Shown here: in pieces, positions 29,708 to 43,425 of the stretch
How positions within the stretch are numbered: position 1 is the first letter of the stretch
Layout: every line of letters starts with the position of its first letter
Assembly: GCA_947179155.2 (NCBI GenBank)
Contig: OX359280.1
Coordinates: forward strand, 10,467,501 to 10,531,500
Length of the DNA stretch: 64,000 nt
Direction of reading: 5' to 3'
From: Hedera helix
Lineage: Eukaryota > Streptophyta > Magnoliopsida > Apiales > Araliaceae
Made by a program: the position numbers and the translations under genes
Notes under the pieces: generated by a model
The model's input: only the letters and a program-made list of their open reading frames with translations
Told to the model about the DNA's origin: nothing
Databases searched by the model: none

Positions 29708-31380
29708 TGGGATGCTGTCGCAAGCAACCAAAAATAAAATCTTACTTTGAAAAATATTAATGTAGTAGTGAAAGTAAGAGTCGAACTCACAGAGAGTGAA
29801 TTGTTTTAATAAATTCTAATGTTTTCAAAAATAACTAATTAAATGGGGGATTTGGAATTATTAATTAACTAATTAAAATTCAAACAAATAAAACTAAATA
29901 ATAATAAAGATGAGAAAAATCAATTAAAACAAACTTCAGTTCCTTAGTTCAGTATCCCCTTTTTTTAATCAACAAATTAATCAAGTTATTATTATCTTTT
30001 CCTTCAATTGAGATTAATAATCCTAGATAACCGACAATCGCCAAGCTACCCGAAATTCTCCTTAAATTATAAATCTAATGCAGCAATCGCTCACAAAAGA
30101 CCCTAACTATCATACAACATAGAACTATTAGTCTAGATTTAATATAACAGTTGCATTAAAAATTAGAGAATTAGATTATTCCAAGCAACAATCTCAACAT
30201 CGCGGACCATTTAACTTGCCATCTTGATAACCATAATAATATTCAAAAGTTTGTCCACAATCAAATATTATTAACTGCTACTTATGATCAGATAAAATAT
30301 CGTTTGCTTAATATCAAATCTTAATCTAGCATATGATAAATTATTGATTAACTTAACAGGCCATTATCAAATTAATCAAGCAAATATCATAAAACAATTA
30401 AAATAAATTATCAAGAATAAATCTCATGCATGAAGAAATAAATTATAAAACTCAATTAAAACATTGATTAAAAACAAGGTTCAACATCCCTTTAGAACTG
30501 AAAAATAAAATTAGCCAAACATAATATAAATAATACACAAGAGAATGGAGAGATATCACTTAAGAAAGCTCCCAAAAACTTCTTATCAATAATGAGAGGT
30601 TGACCCTCTATTTATAGGCTTCTAACTTGTCCAAAACCTAATAGGATTTACAATTAAATATAAAAGAAAAAGAAAAATAATTATTATCCTAACCCTAGTT
30701 GGAATTAAAATCCAATTTGGAATCAAAAAGTAGCAAAAATCCGAAATAATTCAGTTTCCAGCATTAATGCGCAAGCCAAACAGCCCCTTACACGCCAGCT
30801 TTGACCGGTCAACGCGCTCCCGCGTCTGCTGACATCACCGCGCACATCCGCACATTGCGCGGAAACTTGGCAAACCGACGTCGTTTCGCTTACTCCGCGC
30901 CTGCTTTGTCCGCTTCTTTGCGCTCATTGCGCAGACGTTTTCTATTTCTGGAGAAACGACATCGTTTTGTTCCGTGTGCTGAGGCCGCCTATATGTGCGC
31001 ATTGCGCGGTCGGACTTCCGAAATTACCAAAATGCCATTGAACTTTTGCAGAATTTACAGTTTTGTCCCTCAGTTTTATTTTTTCCTAAAAAATAAAGTA
31101 TAAAATAATTAAAAATAAATAAAATTAATATAAAAATACTATAAATCCTAAAAATACATAATAATAAATAAAACACCTAAAATACTAAAAATAAATAAAA
31201 ACACATAAATAAAAAGAAATATAAAATTACTATAAAATTACATAAATTAACATAAATTAATTAAAATCCTATAAAACCTATTAAAACCAAAATATGCTAA
31301 ATAATTAAACATTTAAGCACACAATAAATATAAAAACTAAGTATTAGGGAATAAAAATATCTTATAATTTAGTCCTATCA
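29708..31380 (-). repeat. 3' LTR of the Athila-like element
   Basis: Its inner edge faces the polypurine tract at 31381-31400 (AAGTGTGGGGGTATT on the minus strand). A TATA box, CTATAAATAG on the minus strand, lies at about 30607-30616. It carries cassette copy C. The 100-codon plus-strand frame at 30801-31103 crosses the cassette and is not considered a gene. Confidence 0.88.
30849..31009 (+). repeat. P-Q palindrome cassette, copy C
   Basis: P 30849-30862 (CGCACATTGCGCGG), Q 30872-30886 (AAACCGACGTCGTTT), P 30920-30934 (GCGCTCATTGCGCAG), Q 30954-30967 (AAACGACATCGTTT), P 30995-31009 (GTGCGCATTGCGCGG). Followed by AAATTACCAAAATGCC and TTTTGTCCCTC phrases. Relative to the element's own direction it is antisense. 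Confidence 0.85.
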
Positions 31381-32572
31381 AATACCCCCACACTTATTTT
31401 TTGCTCGTCCTCGGGCAAAACAAAAATAAAATAAATCTAACTAGCCCAACAGACTAAAGCGACTCAACTAACTCGACTTTTTACATGAGCAATAAATTTA
31501 TATGAACTTCACATCAACCTCAAAGATTATAATCAACAACTCTTAAAAAATTTCAAAATAATACATCATCCAAAATTTTAACTTAATTATTAATTTCACT
31601 TTATTCTCAATCCTTCGTGTGTGTATGAAAATCCATATATATCAAACTAATAAAAATTTAGATCAATTCATCTAATCAAATACATCACAAAATATATCAA
31701 AACTCTATACAACCTAGAAGATCAAAAGGTTTTATATTTTAACCACACTAGGATTTAACTTTAATTACATACCTTCCCAAGTATTATTAAAATTCACTAG
31801 TAAGACTTTTTTTTCTTCTCCCTTGTTTTTTTTTTCACTTTTTTTTTCACGGTGAATGCATTTTATGCTCCATCTCACCAACGAGTGCGTTTTACGCTCC
31901 ATCTCGCTGCATGTGTTTATGAGTGAGTGCGTTTTACGCTCCATCTCAACCCACAACATGACAATTATTTCACATTTTTTTTTCTACTACTTCGGGTAAG
32001 GTCAATCTCATAATCCCAGAAAAATTACCTTAATCATTTCTCCACATTATATTTACCTTATATTCACTTCAAGTAATGTTCAAATAAGATATAGAATTAA
32101 AAACATATCTTATAAGCTTTTAACCAAATAAATTTCCTCCAAATTAAAATTAGTTCAAACATATGGATATGTGCACATAATAAAATAAAAGATTTCAAAT
32201 AAAGCACTGACCAACAAAAATGTCAAAATTCAGATTACGCAAGATTTATCAATTTTTCAAGAGTTATTAAATAAAAATCAAAATTTTATCATCGGTTAAA
32301 AATTAAAATTCAAATCAAAATATTGCTCAACTGACTCAATCCTAAAAAGAAAAATATATTTTTTTGTCTTTAAACCCCAAGGTTACACTTAGCATGTGCA
32401 ACAAGCCTTTAAACCCCAAGGTTACCCCATGTGGACGAGTTTTGTCTCGTGGGGGTTTGCAGTGAATTTACCCACAAAATTCCAAAATTTCAAAATTCCC
32501 TAAAAATAAAACATTTTTTTTTAAAAATAAATAAATAAATAAAACAAAAATTTCCTAAAAATAAAACAAATA
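31381..32572 (-). other. Athila-like interior, 3' side
   Basis: Non-coding AT-rich DNA. It holds three copies of GCGTTTTACGCTCCATCTC (31869-31945, the first less exact) and two of AAACCCCAAGGTTAC (32376, 32411). No open reading frame is supported. Confidence 0.6.
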
Positions 32573-33740
32573 TGTTGAACATTGAATGATTAAATTTGAT
32601 GATTAGAAATAATGTACAAGGGCTGTATTAGATAAGATCAAAACTGTTAGGTTGATCTATTGTTAATTGTATAAAAGTCTTGTGTGTTGTACTAAGACTT
32701 AGATAGATCAAAACTGTTAGGTTGATCTGTTGGTGTAATAAAATCGTAGAAAGAACTCTACGATTTGCGTCAAGGAAACTCTATGATTTGAACAGACTCT
32801 ACGATCAAGGCAACCAATCGTAGAATGGACTCTACGACTGTGATTCAGAAGACTCTACGATCAAGGCAACCAATCGTAGAATGGACTCTACGATTGTGGT
32901 CCAGAAGACTCTACGACCAAAAAGACTATGTTCTTTACGAGAAACCTTAAATTGAACTCTACGATCAATAGTCTAACAGTTGAGTAAACTCTACGATGAT
33001 CAGTAAGAGATGATCATTTACAGATCAATCACGTCAGCAAGGATATTCGTAGAGTTGATCATATAAGATCAGGAGCCATTCTATTCAAGTATTCAATCTT
33101 CATTGAAGTAACCAAAAAGGAAGCCTCTGCAAATCGATCAAGTCAGAAAAGTCAGGAGTCTGACCCAAGCGCACTATGGAACAGAAAGAAGACTTTCAAG
33201 GCAGAAAAGTCAGAGGACTGTGTCCTATCAGTCCTATAGTTTGGAAGGACCAAACGACTCTATAAAAGTTAGTGGGAACCTACGACTGACATATCTGTCC
33301 CAAAGGAAAAAGGAAACAACCTTCCATGGACTAACAGGTCAGATCAAATAATATCTCATCAGAGCTTTAATGAGCTATATTAATATAATATTCAGCAGCT
33401 CTCCTCTGTGAGGTAACGGAAAGAAATACAAGTTCAACCAGATGATCCAACGGGAAGAAATCTGAAGCCCTTACTTCTTAAATACTAAGATCAACAAAAG
33501 AAAAAAAGTAGCACTGCACAAAAAGAAAAACGCAAGACGTGAAAAAGATTGAACTGATAAGAAAGCCTGCATTGCTACTAAGCCCTTCAAACACTCAAGC
33601 TGATAAGCAACTTAGTAGCACATCCAAATATACATCAATCCAGAAGAGTTCTTTGTGAACTAGTGTAAGCAAGTCTGTTAGACTTGGAGAGTTCTTTGTG
33701 AACTAGTGTAAGCAAGTCTGTTAGACTTGTAAAGTTCTTT
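32573..33740 (+). repeat. Possible copia (SIRE-like) LTR inserted in the Athila-like gag
   Basis: It starts TGTTGAACATTGAATG and holds two copies of GATCAAAACTGTTAGGTTGATC (32638, 32707), many ACTCTACGAT units (32750-33000), and a direct repeat of about 41 bp with GTTCTTTGTGAACTAGTG (33650, 33691). Related text lies at 47441-48140 on the opposite strand. I cannot fix the right end or a target duplication, so class and borders are tentative. Confidence 0.4.
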
Positions 33741-33959
33741 GTAAGACTCCCCTCGAAGCATTGGACACAACTCTGTTGGATGTCCTACTATGGAACAAAT
33801 CCTACAAGCCTTCATTGTTTGTCCTCTACCTGCAGCCCAGACATAGATAACAGAAGTTAGTTCATCAACTTGTTGTTGAAGAGAAGAAATTTTTACCGCA
33901 TTAAAATAATCATCGTTTTGGTTCCAAGCCATGATTTTCTCCTTCACCTGTACACTCAA
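33741..33959 (-). pseudogene. gag remnant of the Athila-like element
   Basis: The minus-strand frame opens at 33959 shortly after the PBS. It contains SLQQQVDELTSVIYV and one zinc knuckle, CRICSIVGHPTELCP (about 33757-33812), a gag-type CX2CX4HX4C motif. After about 70 residues the frame runs into the inserted repeat at 32573-33740. It is a truncated gag; no other domains follow. Confidence 0.65.
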
Positions 33960-34047
33960 TTAAACTATGAAAAACAAAAATAAAATAAATAAATAAACTA
34001 GAAAAATAAACTACAAAGAAAACAAAGAATAAATTAAAGCAAAACAC

Positions 34048-34065
34048 TCCCCGGCAATGGCGCCA
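34048..34065 (-). other. Primer binding site of the Athila-like element
   Basis: On the minus strand TGGCGCCATTGCCGGGGA, 5 nt after the 5' LTR end CGACAGCATCCCA. It is of the Athila type (tRNA-Asp as I recall) and fixes the minus orientation. Confidence 0.88.
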
Positions 34066-34070
34066 AAATT

Positions 34071-35748
34071 TGGGATGCTGTCGCAAGCAACCAAAAATAA
34101 AATCTTACTTTGAAAAATGTTAATGTAGTAGTGAAAGTAAGAGTCAAACCCACATAGAGTGAATTGTTTTAATAAATTCTAATGTTTTCAAAAATAACTA
34201 ATTAAATGGGGGATTTGGAATTATTAATTAACTAATTAAAATTCAAACAAATAAAACTAAATAATAATAAAGATGAGAAAAATCAATTAAAACAAACTTC
34301 AATTCCTTAGTTAGTATCCCCTTCTTTTAATCAACAAATTAATCAAGTTATTATTATCTTTTCCTTCAATTGAGATTAATAATCCTAGATAACCGACAAT
34401 CGCTAAGCTACCCGAAATCCTCCTTAAATTATAAATCTAATGCAGCAATCGCTCACAAAAGACCCTAACTATCATACAACCTAGAACTATCAGTCTAGAT
34501 TTAATATAACAGTTGCATTAAAAATTAGAGAATTAGATTATTCCAAGCAACAATCTCAACATCGTGGACCATTTAACTTGCCATCTTGATAACCATAATA
34601 TTATTCAAAAGTTTGTCCACAATCAAATATTATTAACTGCTACTTATGATCAGATAAAATATCGTTTGCTTAATATCAAATCTTAATCTAGCATATGATA
34701 AATTATTGATTAACTTAACAGGCCATTATCAAATTAATCAAGCAAATATCATAAAACAATTAAAACAGATTATCAAGAATAAATCTCATGCATGAAGGAA
34801 TAAATTATAAAACTCAATTAAAACATTAATTAAAAACAACGTTCAAAATCCCTTTAGAACTGAAAAATAAAATTAGCCAAACATAATAAAAATAATACAC
34901 AAGAGAATGGAGAGATATCACCTAAGAAAACTCCCAAAAACTTCTTATCAATAATGAGAGGTTGGCCCTCTATTTATAGGCCTCTAACTTGTCCAAACCC
35001 TAACAGGATTTACAATTAAAAATAAAAGAAAAAGAAAAATAATTATTATCTTAACCCTAGTTGGAATTAAAATTCAATTTGGAATAAAAAAGTAACAAAA
35101 ATCCGAAATAATTCCATTTCCAGTATTAATGCGCAAGCCAAACAACCCCTTACACGCCAACTTTGACCGATCAACGCACTCCCGCGTCTGTTGACGTCAC
35201 CGTGCACATCCGCGCATTGCGCGGAAACTTGGCAAACCGACGTCGTTTCGCTTACTCCGCGCCTGCTTTATCCGCTTCTTTGCGCGCATTGCGCGGACGT
35301 TTTCTATTTCTGGAGAAACTGCGTCGTTTCGTTTCGTGTGCTGAGGCCACCTATACGCGCGCATTGCGCAGTCGGACTTCCGAAATTACCAAAATGCCAT
35401 TGAACATTTTTGCGAAATTTACAGTTTTGTCCCTCAACTTTATTTTTTCCTACAAAATAAAATATAAAATAATTAAAAATAAATAAAAATAATATAAAAA
35501 TACTAAAAATCCGAAAAACACATAATAATAATAAATAAAACACCTAAAATACTAAAAATAAATAAAAACACATAAATAAAAAGAAATATAAAAATACTAT
35601 AAAATTACCCAAATTAACATAAATTAATTAAAATTCTATAAAACCTATTAAAACCAAAATATGTTAAATAATTAAATATTTAAGCACACAATAAATATAA
35701 AAACTAAATATTAGGGAATAAAAATATTGTATAATTTAGTCCTATCAT
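34071..35748 (-). repeat. 5' LTR of the Athila-like element
   Basis: Starts TGATAGGACTAAAT on the minus strand at 35748 and ends CGACAGCATCCCA at 34071. TATA box (minus CTATAAATAG) at about 34970-34979. Carries cassette copy D at 35210-35369. Confidence 0.9.
35210..35369 (+). repeat. P-Q palindrome cassette, copy D
   Basis: P 35210-35224 (CCGCGCATTGCGCGG), Q 35234-35248 (AAACCGACGTCGTTT), P 35282-35296 (GCGCGCATTGCGCGG), Q 35316-35329 (AAACTGCGTCGTTT), P 35356-35369 (CGCGCGCATTGCGC). It is the LTR partner of copy C; differences fall both in and between motifs. TTGACGTCAC (35191) lies just upstream. Confidence 0.85.
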
Positions 35749-35753
35749 TTATG

Positions 35754-36537
35754 TTTGTGCACATCAAAACAGTATTGTTCAATTCTTTATAAACATCTGA
35801 TGTAATAAAACAACATCTTAAAAAAATCATATAAGCCTTGTGTGTGCACAACAAACTTATATTAAGTAATTGATGTTCTATCATTTTATTATGCTAGAAT
35901 GTTACATTCAACATTTTCTTAATGTCTTTGAACGTTACAACTTAATATAATTATCTTCAGGGTATTATTAACTGTTGGTCTCATTTTGTTTAGCGCGCAT
36001 GCACACGTATATATAAAATACGCGTCATATTATTTTACATGCGAAACATGTTTGATAATATATAATATATATAATTAGCATGCATATATAGAATACTATA
36101 TTCTATTTAGGATGATTATGGACTTTTATTATAGTTTGGTTCACTTGAGCCACCGAGTGAACCAATAGGTCAAGCCTAGGGTACAAGAATAAATACATTG
36201 AATATAACTGTTACATTCAAATTCAGGCTCCAATACAAATGAGTCTTCAACTTTCCTTATTCTTATGCTCCAATTTACTAATTAATTCTATTTAATTCTA
36301 TTACAAACTATTTTTATAAAATAGAAACCTTGATTAGCAGTTAAGGGGAAGTACATAGGAGGGATATAGAATTTACATAAAAAAATTAGAAAGACGAGGT
36401 AAGTAGACCCTATTTATTAAAAACCAATCATTTCAAATATCCACATAAAATAAATTCAATAACATTGGTCTATCAACCACTTGTATTATCATACATATAT
36501 ATGCATATATATCAATATAATTTATTCATCTCATGAA

Positions 36538-36577
<40 letters not shown>

Positions 36578-36902
36578 TTTAATGGGCAATTTTAGTTTGC
36601 ATGAAATCCTATTTCACGTTAAAATAAACTCTTTATTTTTTAATTTTAAAAAATTGCAAAAATCACAAAACAACCCCTGAAAAATCATTATTTACAAAAT
36701 TTCCCTACAAGTTTCAAAAAATAACAAATCTACCCCTGAAGGGGTGCTGCCAGAGGCGCTGGGCTCGGTGCTTTGGCTTTTTTCCAATTCGCGATTTTTT
36801 TTTGGTCCAATTTTTTATTTTGTTACTAAAACATGATTTTATTCAACAATTTATGCCCAATTAAATTTCTCTAAACACATATCAACATATATATCGAATC
36901 AA
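35754..36902 (-). other. Leader of copia element X, part 1
   Basis: Non-coding. It matches 45270-46260 in inverted orientation (for example the AAATTGCCCATTAAATGATA region and GCATGCACAC/CGTCATATTATTTTACATG). A (TA)n run lies at about 36545-36575. GC-rich text (36745-36770) beside AAATTTCCCTACAAGTTTC phrases recalls the LTR cassettes but lacks their Q motif. Confidence 0.6.
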
Positions 36903-36916
36903 ACACTTGATTCCAT
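36903..36916 (-). other. Degenerate primer binding site of copia element X
   Basis: On the minus strand ATGGAATCAAGTG directly follows the LTR end CCAACA. It is a mutated iMet-type PBS (TGGTATCAGAGC). Confidence 0.55.
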
Positions 36917-38228
<1,312 letters not shown>

Positions 38229-38306
38229 GTAATGACCGAAAAAAATACGAGCCTAAATTATTATTATTATTATTATTATTAATTAAATACTATGTATGAC
38301 CATGTA
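38229..38306. other. Spacer between the head-to-head copia halves
   Basis: 78 bp including (ATT)n; no similarity recognised. It separates the truncated X LTR from the start of the Y LTR. Confidence 0.5.
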
Positions 38307-39517
38307 TGTGAAAGTAGTATGCCCTCAAGCCAATCACATTTAATGTGATAAGCATATACTTTGTAATCTTATTCGTTTATTAATAAAATTGTCAAGGCAT
38401 TTCTTTATTCATGATTAATTAGCTAAATTAATTAAATGGATAAACTCATAGTTTTCGAGCAATGCTTTTAGAACTATGATGAGGATCATGCTAATGAGAA
38501 CTAAATTCAAGATAACTCAAAACTAATATTGTTCCCAATCATTGGATCACTAAAAGGGGGATTAGTGGATCTGAATAGATTGATACATATTATGCTTGCT
38601 CTTACAAAGAGGATGATTGATCTCATAATCATTTGTGTAGAGACATTAAAGCAAGATGTAAGTTCTTATTAGAGAATAAGTTCACTGAACGTGACTCACT
38701 TAAGGAACACCTAATGGAGTTTTACTTATTTGTCAATAGGAGTTTCTTATGTGATAGTTGTATAAGTGATCCTTGGACTTGAGATCTTCATAATATCTTG
38801 TGTGTACTAAGTTATACTTTGACATATTCCTTAAGACTTGTTGGTGTATCAAAGGATATGCTTGAGTATAATAAGGTATATATGGAGATAGGTGAATGAT
38901 CAACAAAGGATCTACCACTTCCAGTAAAGGGAGAGAATGTCCTATGCAATTCAATAAGTGACAACTCAGAAATCCATGGCCAGGGTTGAATAGAATTAGA
39001 AAGGAGTTTCTAATTTACATTAACTAGAGTTGTGTATTTAGGAATTGAAATGCATATGATCAAATCAAATAAGACTTGACAGAAATTTCGTGTCTTATAT
39101 TTGATTGGGACATTATATGGTAGAATGATTGAATTGTACGGTAATTATTTGCTGAAAGGTTTTTTTACGATCAAATGTTGAAATCTATATTATCTGAAAT
39201 ATCGATTAATCGCTAAGGGAGGTTACCCTTATTGTGGAATAATTATTTATTCTGAATTAAAGAGTTAATTCATAATAAATAAATTACATTTGTACTAATA
39301 TATTTATTATACAACCGGTTTAATATGGAGAACCTAAAGAGTCATACCGCAAAAGAGTAATATTTATTATGGAAGTGGATGACATAATCGTAATAATAAA
39401 TTAAGTATATTTAATTTATACTATGGTGATAGAATAAATTAAATAGCTTAATATTAGTTTAATATTTTAGAAATACTAATTATAAATTAATAAGAGGAGT
39501 TTTTTTTTTTTATTTTA

Positions 39518-39566
<49 letters not shown>

Positions 39567-39602
39567 GTTATTTAGTTCCTAAATAATTTAGGAATTAATT
39601 AA
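38307..39602 (+). repeat. 5' LTR of copia element Y, part 1
   Basis: Starts TGTGAAAGTAGTATGCCC, in the style of plant copia LTRs. The U3 lacks coding potential. A (TTA)n run lies at 39520-39567. It is interrupted by a solo LTR at 39608 and resumes at 42340. Confidence 0.72.
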
Positions 39603-39607
39603 TAAGT

Positions 39608-42334
39608 TGTGACGCCCCCAAATCTGGACCTACATAGCCCAATTTGAGACGCCATAAAATACTCGGTAACTAAAACAAACAGTACATAAAACAGAAATAC
39701 AGAACTCAATAATACACAACTAAGTCTTCACTATTATTGCCACATTATATACAATATGTGAATACTACTACAGCTATCTCTCGGACCTTTACTCCATTTC
39801 CCAACTAGATCCAGCTATTCTCTCATTTCCTAAAGAACAATGAAATAAAAAAGAAATGGTAAGCTCAAATAGTCTAGTAAGAAATATCATGACTAAGATA
39901 ACAATGAGTATATTATCATTAGCCTTCAACAGTTGAGTTCTTGATAGAATACAATAAACAATAAGTTTTAGATCAATAATAGCAGCAAAATGAGCAATTT
40001 AAGAAGAATCATGTAGACTATGATGTCCCATAACTTCTCTTTTTAAGAAAAATATCATCTACTTTTATCATCTTAAACACCACTGATCATGATAATATAA
40101 ATTTACAGTTCCTGATCATAATCATGCAAGTCAACAGTTCATCTTTGCACTACGAACCAAAGATATTCAAATATAACTCCAATGGTCATGATTATACCAG
40201 TCTTCAGCCTTTGGTCATAATCATATCAAACAACAGTTCTTCTTTGCCCCAGGCCAAAGAAAACATTCACCACGTTCCCTAAAAGACATACAACAATTAT
40301 ATCGCCTTTATCCTATCATCTGTGCCCCAGGCCACAGATATTCACAACAACATGATTCTTGATGATTAGAATAACAACAGTGATATGATGAACAAAAGAA
40401 ACAAGATAATCAATAAATATCGAAAGTTTATGATTTTACTTTGTGCAGATTTAAATAATGTCCAAATTGTCAACATGATGTGGACTCAAATTCAAGAACG
40501 ATATTCAAGATCCACAATTCAGAATAACGGTTAAAGTTTAATAGAAAGATTTAGAAAAATAGGAATGTTCAATTGAAATGATATTAGATGAAGCGCAAAC
40601 TATTAAGGAACATATAATCATTTCAGGAAACTTTACCAAATAGTATTTACCATAGTAAGTTAAGAGTATGAAAAGAATGACATCTCTTACCTTAACACGT
40701 GATTGGATATGAAGTTGATCAACCTATATATTTATAATTTAATTAGTAACTACTATATATAATTTCATGGTGTATACCAATTTGTATGAAATCATCAAAA
40801 ATGATTTGATAGAATAAAGTAGAATAACTTCAATATAGTTTTTGAAAGAAAATAATATTTCAAAATAAATCTTCCAAATGAAGCTTTTCAAAATAAATCT
40901 TCTAAAGGAAGAGTCTTCTAAAGGAAGATTTATAAACACCACGTGATGTGTATGGTTGCTTATATAACCTTTATAAAAATACTTAGTTGAACAGTACTCG
41001 TACACTTACTGATCTTCACAAATACTCAAGATAGCTTTAGCACACTCAAAGAGAACTTATGCAAAGTAGTATTTAGAGAGTGAAAGAAAGAATAAGTAAG
41101 GAAATTTTTATGAAAAATCCTTAAGTTAAGGCCTCTATTTATAGCCAAAAAAAATCTTATCATAAACTAAGATTTTCTAATTTAATCCAAACCGTATATT
41201 TTAAGATAATGTTCAATCTATATAACTCATTTCATCTTTTAAGATTTTTTTAAGCTAAACCATTCATTTAAAGATCATCTTTAATTTACACTGTTTATTT
41301 CAAATTCAATAATTATTACATTATCTTTAATCTATACCATTCATTTCAGATCTCCTTTAATCTATATCATTTAATTAACTTTATATATAAAACAACTAAC
41401 TTTATATACAAAATAACTAACTTTATATACAAAACAACTAACTTTATATAAATCAATTAACTTTTTATATATAAATAAATAACTTTATATAATTTATCAT
41501 AATAAAATAATTTAGTTTACATAATTTATATAAAGTAAATAACTTTATATAAATTATTATAATAAAAATGAATAACTTTATATAATTTATTATAATAAAA
41601 ATAAATAACTTTATCAATTCAATTATTCAACAATAATTCACAAATATTCATTATTATGACTAATTGTTATATATGCAGTGTAGTTGACTTTCTGAGTTAG
41701 ATAAGCAGAAAAATTAACTAATAATGGAATACAACAGTTTAATCAATATCATAAAAGAGATAACAATAATGTTGAAAATAAATACAAAAATAGCACGTTA
41801 CTGTGTAATAACAATTATTGATTCAGTAATGTGAATTACTGTGCATATGCTACTGCGACAATTATCAGCTCAATAATATGAATTATTATGCATGTGACAA
41901 TTATTGGTTTAATAAAGTCAATATAGTACAATAGCCACTTTATCAGTTCAATAATATGAAACATTGTGCAATACCGTGTACTACTGTGCAATATCGTATG
42001 TTATTATTCCTTTACCATTGGGTATTTTAACAGTTAAAAATGATAGTACCGTTGACTATATTTATTTAGAAAGTTTATGTATGTCACTTTCTATATCCGA
42101 CAATAATTCGTTGTGGGAGTCCACCAATATTTGGTTATTTTGGCTGCGTCGTACGAATCCAATATTTCCCAACAGAACGAATATTCTCCGATAAAACGAA
42201 TATTCTCTGACAAGATAAAATTTGTACAAACATTTCTTAATTTTCACTTTTGTCAATTTATTTATTTACCGTTTTCAGAAGAAAATATATAAAGAAAATT
42301 TAAATTTGTATTTCATAAAAGTCGGGGTCTTACA
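39608..42334 (-). repeat. Solo LTR, chromovirus type, minus strand
   Basis: 2727 bp. On the minus strand it begins TGTAAGACCCCGACTTTT and ends GGGGGCGTCACA. It is flanked by the direct repeat TAAGT (39603-39607; 42335-42339) and has no PBS, PPT or interior. It is therefore the product of LTR-LTR recombination. The TATA box (minus CTATAAATAG) is at 41134-41143. It holds short AT-rich repeats (41380-41620, ACTTTATATA units) and no genes. Confidence 0.9.
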
Positions 42335-42339
42335 TAAGT

Positions 42340-43026
42340 AGTATTATTATTGTATAATTAATTTCCTAAATGGTTTAAGAATTATAATTATAATAATTAA
42401 TTAAGTTACCAAATGGTTTAGTAATTAATTAATAAGAAGTACTCTCATTATAAAATAATTAAGTTTCTAAATAGTTTAGGAATTGTAATTAATTAATTTA
42501 GTTCCTAAATGAATTGGAAATTAAATTAAAATCTTAATCTTAAGTAGTTTAGAAGGGTTGACTATATCTATAAATAAGAGTAGTTTTATCATAGATTAAG
42601 GTTACACACTCTTTCATAAGAATTGAGAGAGTACTTCATAATTCTCTTTATTTAAGGAGTTAGAAAGAGGGATAATTAGGGCTAGTCACCCATGGTTTGG
42701 AGAAACTAAAATTCATTTTCTTTAACTCATAGATCTCTTGGTGGATCACCTCTAGAGGCTTCATACTTGAGGAGCTAACATTGATTCATGAAATTTAATC
42801 GGTGAATTTGAAGTAGAACGTGAAAGATTAAAGGGGGTTGAACTTGTACTCGTAAAAGCTTGGTTCTACAAAGATATAAATTTTTTATCCTTCCTCAATT
42901 AATAATAGTTTCATAAGAAAGATCTTGGTTATTGGTTTATACAAAAATTTTAAAATATGATTTTTCTTACTTCCGTTGCGCGTATATAATTTGATTATAT
43001 GTATGCCATATTTTTGCAAACCAACA
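42340..43026 (+). repeat. 5' LTR of copia element Y, part 2
   Basis: Continues the LTR after the solo LTR. TATA box TCTATAAATAA at 42567-42577, then leader text with GGGCTAGTCACCCATGG and GGATCACCTC that matches X in inverted orientation. Ends GCAAACCAACA. Confidence 0.72.
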
Positions 43027-43045
43027 GTAGCATCAAGAGCCAAAC
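43027..43045 (+). other. Degenerate primer binding site of copia element Y
   Basis: GTAGCATCAAGAGCC follows the LTR end CCAACA and resembles the iMet-type TGGTATCAGAGCC with substitutions. Confidence 0.5.
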
Positions 43046-43348
43046 TTATGCAAATTATTAATTATTTTAATTTTATATATATGAGTATGTATTTAGAATA
43101 ATTTATTAGGTACTTGTTGTTGTATAAAATTATTTTTTTTATGAAAAATTATTTAATCCGCGAAACTAAAATTGGGAATTGAATTTTTTTTTTGTCAAAA
43201 AGTCGCTGATTCTGAATTGATTTTTTAAACAATGAAGGTGTTCATTTATTTGTTTTTTAAATGTTACTGAACATGAATCCGTGAATCATCCCAATTGGGT
43301 CTATAATATATATATATTAGTTAGTGCGAAACACGGAATCGGTAATAC

Positions 43349-43385
<37 letters not shown>

Positions 43386-43425
43386 AGCCGACAGTTTTAA
43401 ATAATTAAAAATAAAAAGTTATTTT
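43046..43425 (+). other. Leader of copia element Y, part 1
   Basis: AT-rich and non-coding, with a (TA)n run at 43352-43380. It ends where a second copia LTR is inserted (43426). Confidence 0.6.

Larger units (their letters stand above)
29708..35748 (-). mobile_element. Non-autonomous Athila-like LTR retrotransposon
   Basis: Minus orientation. LTRs are at 34071-35748 (5') and 29708-31380 (3'), TG...CA on the minus strand, with the direct duplication TTTAT on both sides (29703-29707; 35749-35753). The PBS is TGGCGCCATTGCCGGGGA, very close to the Athila PBS as I recall it. The interior is only 2.7 kb and holds a short gag remnant but no protease, RT or integrase. It is therefore a deletion derivative that needs enzymes in trans. 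The LTRs differ by scattered substitutions and small indels, so it is older than the Tat element and chromovirus. Confidence 0.88.

Noticed and set aside
30801..31103. 100-aa frame, with a similar one at 35163-35486
   Set aside because: Both cross the palindrome cassette in the two LTRs of one element; similarity between them reflects LTR duplication.
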